Source of the DNA: Chionis minor
Lineage: Eukaryota > Chordata > Aves > Charadriiformes > Chionididae
DNA: 64,000 bases
Assembly: GCA_013398295.1 (NCBI GenBank)
Contig: VZSF01008885.1
Coordinates: 811,153 to 875,152 of the forward strand
Reading direction: 5' to 3'
The notes under the pieces were generated by a model, which saw only the letters and a program-made list of their open reading frames with translations, made no database searches and was not told the origin of the DNA. This document shows, one piece after another, positions 52,007 to 64,000 of the stretch. A program made the translations under genes and the position numbers. Positions within the stretch are counted from its first letter, which is position 1. Each line of letters opens with the position of its first letter.

Positions 52007-55000
52007 CTTCTCCCGGCGTGTTTTAACCCAGCGGTGGAGAGCCCGGCACCAGGGAAGGTGGCATGGGGGGACCCCCCTCCCTTACACCCTCAGCCTCGCA
52101 CCCCAAGCGGTATGAAGTTCTGCTGCAGCACGGGCCGTGCCGGCTCCGCGTTGGGCGCCCTGGCCTCTCTGGGATTTAGTTCCTCTGCTCCCCCCTCAAA
52201 GCCTCTCCATTTGCTTCCCCTTGCTTTTCCAGTCGTGGTGGGAAGATGGGGAAAATTGCGGATGGGTCAAGCCACCGGCCAAGGCAGGGACAGGGAGACA
52301 GGAGCAAACAGGCAGCGCAAAGTGACGGCGAGAAATTGAGGCGAGGGACTGCGAGGGGAAGGGGTGATGCCGCCTGAGGTGCCTTTTCCCCTGGCTGCTT
52401 TGGCGACAGTCCCGCAGCTTCTGGTTAATGGTCACCTCTTTCCCCAGACCCTTCCCTCCCGTCAGGCTTTAGCTCACACCTCTGCGTATTCAGAGTGCAC
52501 ATCAGAAAGTGCGTGGCCCAGCTCGGTGACCAGAGTACCTGCAATCAGCTTCTCTGGCCCCAAAAGTGAGTTTCTTCTTCAGCCAGCAAGACGCGGCAAA
52601 TCCGGGTGAGAAGCTGCAAGCGAGTGATAGCATTGCTATCTGCAAGAAACTCCCATCCCAGGCAGATCGTAAATACTTGGAAACATTCAGACATTGGATT
52701 AATTTGCCAGTAACAGAAAGGAAAAGGACACACTCATCTTTTCTCTATGACATGAATGGAAGATTACTGTAAACGCCCACTCTTATCTAGTACCAAGGCT
52801 TTTGCATTATGATCAAAACACCTGTTTCTGTGCATTTACCCCAATGTATAACATAACGCTCATTGTAGTATAGTCATCCTTCATGTTGTCTTCTCTCACC
52901 GTGACAACCTGAGGTCTGTCTCCCCTTAATTCCCATCTCCTCAGCGGAGAGTTAAGAATGCTGTTTTGCGTTCCTCCATCCCTGACATACGCAGATGGCC
53001 TAAAGGGCAAGGGAGGCAGCTGGCAGGCCTAGCCGTAGGTAGAGAAACAAAAATACGAATTTGCAGAAGCAAAACATTGATCTTTAATTTCCCTGTTACC
53101 ATGGGTAGAAGTTGACTGAATCACCGCAGTTCAATAATTACCCCGGTCATCTGAGCCACATGCCACGGTAATGAGCCACATATGCATGTTCCTAATTTGT
53201 GCCCTTGTGAAAATAAATAGGCTAGCTTACATATTTTATTTTTTAAGTGGATTGGTTCGGAGACTGCACACTGTCAGTTACCATAGCTCCAGGAATGAAT
53301 GGTGATCTATTAAACCACAAGGCCTTGATTTCATAGCTCTGTACATCATCTATTCCATCATTTTTCATCTTACTTTCTTGCACCTAAATCAAAATCAACT
53401 CTCCCCTATCCTTGAATAGATGCTAAAGCTGCATGAGCACAAAAACTCTACAGAAATCCCCAAATCTTCCCCTGTCTGCATCATTGGCTACACGGCTCCA
53501 GTTACTTCAGGAACCTGAACAAACTTCCTTGCCTCAGCTGTAACTTCTGATCTACTGCAAAGCGCCCGAGTGGAGGCGTGCTCAGCCCACATCCCACCCG
53601 CTCCTCCCTTTCCCACCCCTGCCTCTCGCACCCGCCAACGTGCCCTGTGGCGCTCCCACTGCCACTGACCCCTTCCTTCTGCTCTTATTTCATGAAGCAA
53701 CCACCTCGCTGTCTTCTCCACGCATCTACGGTCCTGCTGCAGTTCCAGTTCCTCTCACCTTCTCCTAGTGACTTCACCATTTCACGTTTGCTTGTTCTCT
53801 AACAGCACTGCATGCTTGTTTTCGATAGCGTCTTGTCTTCTAAGTCGTACAAAACACCATTCTGGGGGCATGTAAAGGCTGTCATAACAAAGCACGAAAC
53901 AACAAAATTGCATTTGCTTGTTCTGTTCGCTTTTTTTTATATAGCACAGCCAACACCTCTTAATCACCGAAATCATCACCTCCATACAACTCCAGAGCAG
54001 GAGGAGCAGCAGCACTGATTGCCCCCAGGCCCAGTTCTTCAGTACCGTTGAGCTGATGGAAGAAGCCAGTGAAATGCGGGAAGCACACTCTGCCATACGA
54101 CATGGGAATCTGGCGTTCTCCAGGCTCCTTGGCACTGGGCCCAGCTCTCAAAAAAAGGGCAAAGGGGGCACTTCTAGTGTGCATTGTAATCCCCACAATC
54201 GGGGCGCTATGCTCGTTTTTTAGGCAAAGGGCATTAGTTCAGAGAGGGGCTGCATAGAGTATTTGCCAATCTCGTATCTGTGAGACTAAGCATGTTCAGC
54301 CCCCCCCCCCCCCGACTGTTTTTAACCCTTCCCTATCTATGTAGCGTCATCTCCATTTAGACGGACCTCCTCAGTATATTTCCAAATATTAAGCCATTTA
54401 GATGACAAAATCCTCGCTGTAAAATAGTTTAGACCTTTAAAAAGAAAAAAAAATAATCACCGGTGCAATTTCACATTTCTGCTCTCTTCAAAACATTATT
54501 CCTGTTTTTCCTCATTGCCACTGCTAGTAAAATTACTGAATCAAACCTTTTAGGCTACATTCCTCTTCTGCTAAAACTGGCCTGCGGTGTTACAGGAATT
54601 TGAGTTTATAGCATAAACTTAACTCAACATGTAAGGAATCTAGAAAGACAAGTCTAATACCAAATAATTTGTTTCCAATGTAGCAAAAAGAGGTTAAAAT
54701 TAGCTCAGCATTAGCTAATATGCACCAGTTAACTGAGCCTTTTCTCTAGTCTAGCACATATCTCTTCCTACAATTTAGCTGTTTGAGGACCATCCTAAAA
54801 CTGGAAAACTGGTTTGTGCTTAAAAACGAAGGCAAAAATACAACAAACCTGAATTTATAGCAGGAAAAGATTGTGAATAGAAGTTAGTTAATGTGGTTAG
54901 GTTTAGTTAATAGCAAACACACGTTTTTAACCACATAAATCCTTTTTTCATTCTCAGCAATCTAGAAATTGCAATTTAAGCATTAATCCCTGTAAGAGAG

Positions 55001-57439
55001 TTGATTTACTGTACAATTGCAAAATTCCTGGCTATGTAATTATAGCAATCAGAGCTGTGTAGCCCCAAGCTCGCAAAATTCTTTTCTTTTTTTTTTTTTT
55101 TTGCTATTGACAGGAAAAAAAGAAGAAAAAAAAAGAAGGGAAAAGAGATTTTCATGGCTTGCTAGACCATCCTCTCGAGTCCGAGAGCCAGTCTCCTTCA
55201 GAGAGTTGTTTTGGGATTTAGCCCTACAGGTCCTATTGTTTTTATTAGGAACCTAAAATGAGTGCGAGCAAATGATATCAATTTTAGAGGAACACGTCAA
55301 AATAGTGAATAAAAACAATGAGTAGTTTTGAACAAATACCAAATCGTTGCTGGTGCACAGGAGACTAACACAACAAACACCACTGAAGAGGCTGGATTTG
55401 CTTTAGAAAGGTATGGTGACTCGGTGAGTGGGGCATTCACGGGGGAAAGAAGAAGATTGCGCTTGGCTGTGCCCCTAAGTCAGACAACAAATCACTGACA
55501 AGTTCCTGGTTCATCTGCTGTTCCCCTTACTTATCTTGTGTCATGCCAAGGAGCTTCCTTTGTGACTCAGTACCAGGCTGTTCTTGTACAACATCCAGAA
55601 GACGGCAAAGACAGTTCCTGCCCTGGACAACCTGGGGCTTTTGGAACACAGATTTTAGTTTTATTCGCTGTTTTACAGACTTAGCCTAAGATGTCTGGCA
55701 TGTCCATTGAGGCTCACAAGGAAAGAACAAAAAAAGATACTAATTGTCCAAAAACATGACAAAGAAGCCATTGGAAACAGCAGGTGGGTATGGATACAGG
55801 TTTATGTAGCTTCAGCTGAGATAGTTTATATTATTTCTGAGCTAGTAGAAATACTGAAGCTTGCCCTTTGTCTTATTATCTCTCAATCTGTTCTGTTTTG
55901 AAAGACGGCCCCGCAGAGATATTTTTCTTATTATTTCCCCAAACTTACTGGAGTCAGTGAAGAGTGTGGAGGGTATTTGGCCTTCAGACTCCTAGAAAAA
56001 GGAATTGGGAGTGTGATGGAGGAAGCTAGAGACTCTTTCCCAGCCTCTGCATGGAAGAGGCTGTTGAGGAAACCCCTGCTTGACGGTTCCCTCCTGCCTT
56101 CAGACCTCAGCGTGGTCTGGAAAGTGGCGAGGTGGAGCACGGCAGACGAGTGGGCGCGCGATGCAGCGGTGGCCCAGTGCTGAGGCTCGGGAGCCACAGG
56201 GCAGGTTGAGCACAGTCACGCCAGGTAAAAATACTCTGGAAAGGGAGGCTCCTTTCACCTTAGAGAGTATTTCAGAGCACGCCTGCAGGGCAGGGAACGT
56301 GGTGTACATGAACAGAGGTGGGGACATGGTTTTAAAGCGTGATGTGAATAAAGGAAGAGGAATGTCTGTGACACAGACATCAGGAAATTAAAAATGGGTT
56401 ATTTTAAACGTGGCTAAAAGTGGACATGGCAGACATCAGCATAACCCAGCCTGAAGCTGATAAGTCTCTATAATACACTGACAGTCTTGAATCTAAGAAC
56501 TGTAGAACTTTTTTTGGATTTTGTTTTAGAAGTTCGGTATTGATTACATGCTTATTCTTCCTCTTTTCCCTCCTCGACAGTTTTATAGTCTCTTGCTTTC
56601 CCCTAACATTTTATTCTACATATTTTGGACAAGTAGCTCTCTACTTCCTCTCTTTTCTACCATTCCTCTTATGGGACTTTTTTTCAGGATTTGAAACCCC
56701 AGGCTGAGTCTGCAATTAAACTGATGTTAATGGAAGCATATTTACCTGGACAGACTACTGTCCTTGCCCGCTGGATCAGAGCTCGTGTTCTTGGGCTCAG
56801 CTGTGGTAAGAACCTTCCAAGGCAAGATGCTAATGTAAGATGCTTCTCAAAAACAGAGTTACATGACTCATACTCATCTGAGAACAGTGTCAGAGAAGAC
56901 AATGCTATTATCCAGGGAAAATATAAAATTAGTCTTTAAGACCATGTCATATTATATGACTGAAAAAAGCATCTGGGCAGTCTTGGCCAGCTTACAAGCC
57001 AAATTTGAAACAAAACATTAGCTAATATATGTAAATGTATCTTCATTGTACTGAGCTGGGCAATCCTCCCCAGCGTGCTGGTCAGGGTGACCCAGCTACA
57101 GCCATTCCTCACTGTGAAGTTTTTGCTCTTTGTTTGTGGCTCCAAGGAGAGTTGGAGGTTGTCAAAGCAGCATTTCAGGGAAGCGACTCACTGCCTCCCA
57201 AATGCTGGTGCCGCTAGAAATCCGTTCATCCTTACTGCTTTCTGTAATTAAAAAAATGTTGTGCTGTGCTTAGAATTAGCCTCTATCTCAGTGTTTTTGT
57301 GGCAGAGAAGTAGAGCCCTTGGACTGCTCAGCGCAGCAGAACTAGCCGAAAGGGAAACTTAATGAACCTTCTGCGTCACGGATCTGAAAACAGCTCATTT
57401 AGAAGTGGCGTGAAGTCATAGCAGAGCACTTTACTTTGG

Positions 57440-57764
57440 CATGACGCTTTTCCAGTCGTTCGGGTGGAGGCAGGTCAGGACTGACAAGGAGGCGGCAGAA
57501 GGGACGCTCCAAGCGTGGTCAAGTGCGGCAGCGAAGAGAACAGAAAGCTCTCTCTGTAAGCTACGGAACGTGGCACCTTCCCAGTTCTCCTTATGCAACC
57601 GCGTGGCTCCACCGTTGCAACCAGGCTGCGACGCTGGCAGGCGCTGTACCCAGCTCTCCTCCCAGCACGCAGGGTTGGCGCTGCAGGTCAGGGCAGGGAG
57701 GAGCGCCTGCCGCCAGCGAAACGCCTTTGGCGTTCCTGAGGGGCTTCAGCCACTCACTCCTGAG
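57440..57764 (+). ncRNA. Candidate non-coding exon upstream of COBL
   Basis: A CG- and GC-enriched segment on the plus strand, running divergently from COBL about 6 kb upstream of its promoter. It ends in CTCACTCCTGAG followed by GTAAGTTAG, matching the consensus 5' splice site (GTAAGT at 57765-57770). A 110-codon frame covers it, but its low-complexity composition and lack of any recognisable motif argue against coding. This is a hypothesis based on composition plus one strong donor. Confidence 0.25.
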
Positions 57765-60700
57765 GTAAGTTAGTCCCTGCAGTGACCAAACGCCCTTAAA
57801 AAACAGTTCTCGAGCGAGCTGTGTCCGTACTGAATACTCAGTACCAGGGCTTCTATTTCAAGAAGGTTATTTCTGTTTTCATGTATATAATATAACCAAG
57901 CTATAATCAGACAAATTATATCCACCCACAGTCCTCTCTATAAATACTTAGCGCTGTCTGAGATAAGCTTTTTTGACAACGTCCACAACTATATTTTAGC
58001 TCACAGACTGGGTTAAAATTTCCACCACTTCTAAAAAGATTTTTTTCAGTACAGTCTTTCACTGAAACTGAGAAAGTTCCCATGGTTAGGAGACAGTGGT
58101 GTCTCAAGGTTTCATTTTCAAGTTTCGGGATGGATAAATAACAACATAAATTTTGTAGAATTTCATAGTTACTTACGTAATTCTCGTTTCACACTTGCAT
58201 CATCTGATGCACCTTTCATTTAAAGCAGTTAATCCTGATTGATAGCAACATAAATGAAAACAGGACTTGGTTCTGTATTAAAATCAAAATTAATGCTATA
58301 GGTAAAGACAAATACATAAGTACTTATGCAAAAATAGAAAAGTAGAAGGCTTTGTGCTGCTGCTATCTTTATTGAGTTACTTCGTGGTTGCCTTAGTTGA
58401 ACAACACCTTAAAGCACATGAAGTTTTACACAGATGTGAAAGCTCACCAATATTACACTTAACTTGGATTCATTGATTGTTTAGAAAAATTAAGACCCTT
58501 TGACATGTCATCTCTAGAATTCTTCATAAACTGAACAGGGACTTGAATAGCACCCCCAAAGGCCTACCTTTTATTCATTCCCACCCCAAATGTAGACCTT
58601 ATGAACATGCTGAAATCACTGGGTTATATTCATATGAGACTCATACCCCTGAAGGATGGAGCATCAATGGATGCTACTGTCAGGAAAGCATCTGAAGACA
58701 ACAGATGAAGTCTGAAGACTGACGTACATAAAGTCTTATATATAATTCAGTCTCAGGTTAAAAATGCGAGGAGGTAAATAATGAAATAACTTACCATGAG
58801 GAATTATCTCTGGGCATATTTGGATTGACATCACGTACAATAAATTCTTTCTAGCCACCACCTTGTCATGACATGATCACTGGTGCAGAAGGCAGCTTCC
58901 CCACCACCCGCCCTTCTGAGGCCAGCAAAGATTTCTTACCTCTCCCTTCATACACTTCAGAAGCTTTACACCTTGATGTCAATAAATGACAAGACAGTAA
59001 TACTTTTCTCTCTTTTTGCTAACATACCTTGAGACCAGTCCTGCTGCTTATCTCTTTTTCCAGAAAATACAGGTTAGCTGGTTATGGCAAAGGAAGAGGA
59101 ACAAAGGTCTTCCGAAGATGTCTGGTGGTATTAATCCAGGACAACTTGCGCTGAGATGAAGTACACGGTTGGTTCACCACGGCGTCATTGGACAGATGCG
59201 GTCATGCAGGGAAAAGATGGGGTAACACTTCTCTCTTTAGAAAGGGTTGCTGTCACCTTCCTCACCCTGCTCCTGTAAGCAACACATAATTAGAAACAAG
59301 AAAAACTGACCTTGAATCAACAAGGAAAGGGTTTGATAAACTGGCCAGGAAAGAGGGGTGGAGGAAATATGGATTATCTGGAGAACATCACTGGCCCGAT
59401 CCAAAGCCTACTGATATTAATGAGAGGTTTTCTACTGGCTCAGACTGGTTTTTCCAAATCTTTCACATCACTTGCAAACATGAGCAGTAATGACTGGGCT
59501 TTTTATACAACTCCTGTCATTTCCTCCCCTTTTCCTCTTGAACATGAGGTCAATCACATCTTAATTCTATCTCTAGCCACTTGTACTAGTGGCTACGTGA
59601 ACCTTCACAGGAACCTGCTGTCTACTGGCCCCTAAAGGACCAGTAGGACACAAAGGAAAAAGTCTATCACCTGCTTTAAATGCCTTGCACGTAACATGAG
59701 GTGGTTGATGAACCTTTGGAACCTTTTTATTTCTCTGTCTTCTTCTGGCTTGACAGCTCTCCTCACCCTGCAATCTCAGTCTAGGGGAGGGGTATAAATT
59801 ATGACATAATTTAAATGAAAGAACGCTCCCTTTCTTCACGTGAGTCATCTGCAGGTATCCAGAAAATGTACAGCCTGAAAATTGACTCCGGTTCAGGGCA
59901 TTAAGAAGCTCCTCAGAGCAGAGGTAACTCCTCAGAGTTCCTTTGGAAAAATAAATACGGAGCACCTCTAACTTACAAATAAAGAAAACTAATTTCCTAA
60001 CATTGACAGCAGCAGGTTACAATAAACAGATTACAAAGCTTCCTGTGAGTTTGCTACGCAGGGTGGTGCGCTGCTGCCTTGCTTCAGGGACAGCCCAGAA
60101 AGCAAACTGTGATGCAAAGGGCTGTGCTTGGTTCCTCCTCTGTCCCCATGGCAAGAGCTCTCCCGGCAGCGGCGGCTGTCTGGCACGGCGCTCGTTGCCC
60201 AGCCTCTTGGCACAGCTCCGTTTTCCAGCAGAGCGAGCAATGAGCCAGAGCCCCACCTTTTCTCTACCTTCTCCTCCCTCAATACAGATGGGTGACAAGG
60301 GAGGAAAACAATAGTCCTGCAGAGACCCATCTTTTTGCGCGATGCAGGTATCACAGAAAAGCCTTACTAGCCACAAAGATTCTAGAATATCAGCCACAAT
60401 CTCTTTAGTAATTAGCCACGTGTCTGTAGAAATTTAAAGGAATACACTGGTTCGTTTAATTTTTATACTTATTCAGAACTTGATGAAATATTCAAGAAAC
60501 TCACCAATTCACGTACTTTTCTTTTTTTTCTTTAAATGGAAGATGACAAGCGAGAGTGTAAATCCTCCTAAAATGCATTAGATTAATGCCTGCAATAACT
60601 TTCACACCACTGGCTGGTGTTTTAAACCTAAGTGTCGCAAAAGCCACGCTGACTTTGGTGAGCGCTGCTGAACCAAATCCCTCCTCGAAATCTTTGCGGA

Positions 60701-60980
60701 CTTCTACTTAAAACGTTATTTTGAAAACTGTCCACGGCTTCCTTGCAGCTCCCAAGGGAAAAGGAAAAGCAAGGGAGTGAGATTTCAGCGGTTCACGTGT
60801 ACTTTGCCTATGACGCGCCCTACCCCCCCAACGGGCCCACTCAAGCACACCGTGTAGGCGTGCGCAAGCATAACCAGCTGTGGGTCTTGCAGCAACATCT
60901 GTGGCCCAGGTCACCGCTTCTGGCGAGGTTTCTCCAGGTGCTCGGTGCGAGCAGCTCCCTGCTTGTCCTCCTTCTCGCAG

Positions 60981-61189
60981 GCGCAGCCGGTCACCCGGGG
61001 TCCTGCCCTGATGCGGGAGCATGGTGGGCTCCTGCCTGCAGACGCCCGGTCCGTTCCTGCCCCAAACTGAAGGTTTCCATGCCCTCCCCCACCACAGCCT
61101 TGGCTCGCTGCTGCCGAAACCCTTCTCCGTCGGGTTGCCCAATCCCAGCTGAACCGTTGCCAAACTCGCAGCGTTACCTTAAACAACAG
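60981..61189 (+). ncRNA. Candidate internal exon with strong splice sites
   Basis: The plus strand shows a strong acceptor, a pyrimidine-rich run ending TGTCCTCCTTCTCGCAG (AG at 60979-60980), and 209 bases later a strong donor, CAACAG|GTAAGC (GTAAGC at 61190-61195). The enclosed sequence is GC-rich and open in one frame, but its translation resembles no family I know. With the donor at 57765 it could form part of a plus-strand transcript divergent from COBL. No coding claim is made. Confidence 0.28.
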
Positions 61190-61575
61190 GTAAGCCTCCG
61201 CTGCACTGTCACCCCTCGGCAGCTATAACCTTCCCCTTCTGTGAAATTTCAATGTCACAGCATAGGAGAATACTTGTGCAACTTGAGTTGGGGCAATTTT
61301 AGACCTTTGGAAAAGAGGGATATTTGCAAGACCATCACTGCAAATCCACAATACCTCACCCCCACATTTTCAGTTTTAAGGTGGTTCCTTAGAAAATTAA
61401 GCAATATGGTTTCTTTATACGTTACAATCTTATTTCCAAAGTGTTGTCTAATACAGATCTTGAAAATTATTTGCTACCCTACTGCTTTGTGAATGCCTCA
61501 TTCCTTCCTAATGAATAAAGATGCAGCATGGCTAAACCTAAAATTTTCATATGGATGTAACATAGACTGTAAAAG

Positions 61576-61607
61576 ACATATATTTATGCATATATATATA
61601 TATAATT
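61576..61607. repeat. (TA)n microsatellite
   Basis: An alternating TA tract interrupted once by TTATGC, about 60 bases left of the CR1 copy at 61668. Confidence 0.85.
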
Positions 61608-61667
61608 TTATGATTGGCGAGTTTTGTTTTCTTTGGGGTGGGTTTTTTTGCATACTGACTTAGATGG

Positions 61668-62220
61668 AAGCTCCAAATTCCTGTGGCTTCTCCTGAGACC
61701 GGACGTAGAGTACCGCATCCAGCTCTGGGGCCCTCAGCATAAGACAGCCACAGATCTGTTGGAGCAGGTCCAGAGGAGGGCCACAAAGATGATCATCGGG
61801 CTGGAGCATCTCTGCTGTGAGGACAGGCTGAGAGAGCTGGGGTTGTTCAGCCTGGAGAAGAGAAGGCTCCGGGGGGACCTTATTGCAGCCTTTCAACACT
61901 TAAAAGGGGCTTGTAAGAAAGATGGGACAGACATTAACCAGGGCCTCTGGTGATAACACAAGGGGTGACAGTTTTAAACTACAAGGGGGTAGATTTAGAA
62001 TAGATATTAGGAAGAAATTTTTACCATGAGGGTGGTGAGACACTGGAACAGGTTGCCCAGGGAAGCTGTGGAGGCCCCATCTGTGGAAGTGTTCAAGGCC
62101 AGGTTCGATGGGGCTTTGAGCAACCTGGTCTAGTGAAAGATGTCCCTGCCCCTGGCAGGGGTGTTGGACTAGTTGATCTTTAAAGGCCTCTTCCAACCCA
62201 AACTGCTCTGTGATTCTTGA
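61668..62220 (+). mobile_element. CR1 LINE, 5'-truncated, well preserved
   Basis: The plus strand reads [54 protein letters not shown] and a typical CR1 RT end, then a frameshifted region with GACACTGGAACAGGTTGCCC and CAACCTGGTCTAGTGAAAGA. The 3' UTR ends with CTTCCAACCCAAACTGCTCT and GTGATTCTTGA. It lies about 10 kb upstream of COBL and is inactive because of truncation. Confidence 0.92.
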
Positions 62221-64000
62221 GTGCCAAAGCGAGGATTTGGGTATCTGTGTTAGTGCATCCGAGTCAGAATATCAAATTCATTGTTGGCACACTGAGGGGA
62301 TTTGAGGTAACTCATAACTGAGCCCTATGATTCAGATCGCTTTTTCCTAATTGGAGGATTTTGAAGGGAAACTATGAATAGAGTCCAACAGCGGAATTGA
62401 CAAAATAGATAAGAACTCCTCTCTTGTTTAGATTTTATCATGGAAGCTCAAAACAAAATCAGGGGTTCTGCAGTGGGCTGGTACTTATGATCAAAAAACA
62501 GGCTGTGGAAAACTCAGGGAAAGAAATTTTGATGAGCATGATTTCTGCAACAGTCTTGTGACAATGCGTATCAAGAAAATGGCCAACGGAAGGCTTAATA
62601 ACATTTCAGTTATTGGATTAAGTCTTGGAAATGGCTAATGATTGAGAAAGGGAATAGAGGAATCAGCAGGAAAACAAAACAAAACCAAAGCAACAGAAAT
62701 TCCCCAAGGTCTTATTGCAGAATTAGACTTTAAAACATTTGTATCCAGCACCTCTCCACTGGGAGGCCTCTGTCACAGCTCCCTGGGGACATGGGGCAGA
62801 TCGTCCCCATAAGCAGCTCTGGGAGGAGGGGTAAACTCCTTTCCCAAGGTGTCACTTCCTCCTGGAAAAGAGAACAGGCTGGTTTTATTTTAATCATGAT
62901 CTCTGCATTTGTAATCCCCAGCTACATTCCAAGCAAAGCCGAACAGCTTTTACTTTTTACTTCAAATGGGAATGAAATGCGTAGGCATGAAGAAGACACT
63001 CTGGGGAGGCAAAGGATGAAAGATCCTGCTAACACCATCATAAAAGTGAAGTTGCGTCAGGAAGCTGAAAGGACGGCCTGGGTAGATTCATTATCGGAGC
63101 TTCTAGTTTTGATGAGAGAGAGGTGCAAAAATAAGCAAAAGGATTTTTGAATTCCTGAGCTCCTGGCTGCTTTGATGAGCTGAAGTGGCCAGGTTGAACC
63201 CACCGGCAGTCAGAGGTTCCACCTGCCTCGTTAGTGGGACAAGGATTTCAGCTGCTCAGGAAGGACTTGTATTTGTGTCTCTTGTACACCCAGGCATGCT
63301 ACATTTAAAAAAAAAAAAAAAAGAAAAAGAAAAAGACCTAGACAGCAGAATGATCCTTAACTCCGTCCCTTTGAGTCCTCATCCTGATGTCTGGGCCCAA
63401 AAACAAGCCCTCCCTGGACACCTTTGAGCCCCAGAGGGGAGGGAAGCCCCACCAGAGACGGGCTCTTTTGCCATCCAGTGGGGCGAGGGGGAGGCAAACA
63501 GAAAGCCCTTATAGACGTGCCCTAAACTTTTTTTTTTTTTTTTTTACATTGTGTTACTAGGCTTGAGAGGCATTGCTGAGAAAGGGACTTTACAAACTGG
63601 GGAAAAGTTTGCAGCTATAACATATTTATAGTTTTGTAATTCATGTGTGGCTTTGTGAAATGTATCTGGGTGAACGGCTACCCCAGCCTAAGGCAATAGC
63701 TAACGTCCAGCAGCGGGGGCAAGGTTAGCAGTTATGCTTAGCTAGGGGGGTTTTTTGGGGGGTAGGGGGGGAGCAGGGTCATGAGATTTTGTGGTGCAGA
63801 CGGTACAAACACAGGAGGCAGAAAAACCAATATCCCTGCCTCCTGGAAGGTCTGTGTCCAGACCTTCCGTTCAGTTCAGCTGACGGCTGTGGGTAGTTCC
63901 CGACATTAAAGCACTGTAGGAGATGTCCTGAAGCCTGTTAGCCAAAGCCGCAGGAGTCACACACGTGGCTGTGCTGGGTCGGGAACAGCCAGCGAGAGCG
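62221..64000. other. Upstream intergenic region, right end
   Basis: No gene is recognised. It includes A-rich and T-rich tracts and a G-rich stretch at about 63740-63775. The 119-codon frame at 62791-63150 shows no recognisable motif. Confidence 0.65.
63301..63335. repeat. Poly-A / A-rich tract
   Basis: A run of about 17 A followed by GAAAAAGAAAAAGA. A poly-T run lies nearby at about 63530-63545. Neither is attached to an element I recognise. Confidence 0.85.

Larger units (their letters stand above)
51841..61667. other. Upstream intergenic region of COBL
   Basis: No coding gene is recognised. It contains the GGCAA repeat, a pyrimidine-rich plus strand at 53560-53800 and the two candidate non-coding exons near 57.6 and 61.1 kb. 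Otherwise it is AT-rich unique DNA. Confidence 0.7.

Noticed and set aside
59060..59090. Micro-exon between TCTTTTTCCAG and GTTAGC
   Set aside because: The acceptor looks strong, but a 9-base exon with a weak donor and no partner exons cannot be supported.
59573..59965. 130-codon minus-strand frame
   Set aside because: No recognisable domain; AT-rich flanks; treated as a chance frame.
1..64000. CRISPR arrays, bacterial operons, phage or endogenous viral genes
   Set aside because: No regularly spaced repeats, ribosome-binding-site operon layout or recognisable gag/pol/env sequence was seen. The window is vertebrate genomic DNA.

Overview
This is a gene-poor vertebrate window, almost certainly from a bird. 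The main evidence is five 5'-truncated CR1 LINE copies carrying the avian-type CR1 3' tail, alongside long AT-rich non-coding sequence, a very large first intron and one dense CpG island. Traces of old MIR/tRNA-type SINEs are present but no Alu/B1-type or L1 sequence was noticed. I could not decide the order or species from the sequence. One short assembly gap (50236-50252) and one isolated N (51694) show this is assembled genomic DNA.

The only protein-coding gene I can support is the 5' end of COBL (cordon-bleu WH2 repeat actin nucleator), transcribed on the minus strand. Exon 1 (coding part 51498-51541) lies in the CpG island and begins METLARPGAS. It splices in phase over an intron of about 43.8 kb to exon 2 (7532-7738), which contains the COBL hallmark KARAPPPP and the start of the N-terminal Cobl domain (TVVLPSG). 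Intron 2 begins at 7531 and runs off the left edge. The rest of the gene, including most of the Cobl domain and the C-terminal WH2 actin-binding repeats, lies beyond position 1.

Layout: 1-7531 is intron 2, with two CR1 copies. 7532-7738 is exon 2. 7739-51497 is intron 1, with two CR1 copies, MIR-like SINE remnants, a GC/CpG-rich block at 24.3-25.3 kb, a small CpG-rich block at 31.5-31.7 kb and many simple repeats. 50.64-51.84 kb is the CpG-island promoter and exon 1. 51.85-64 kb is upstream intergenic sequence with one more CR1 and two plus-strand segments (57.4-57.8 and 60.98-61.19 kb) that look like non-coding exons of a possible divergent transcript.

I found no convincing undescribed coding system. 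The most testable novelties are possible alternative promoters inside COBL intron 1 and a possible divergent lncRNA upstream. Exon 2 carries its own in-frame ATG, so any non-coding alternative first exon would still give a near-full-length protein.
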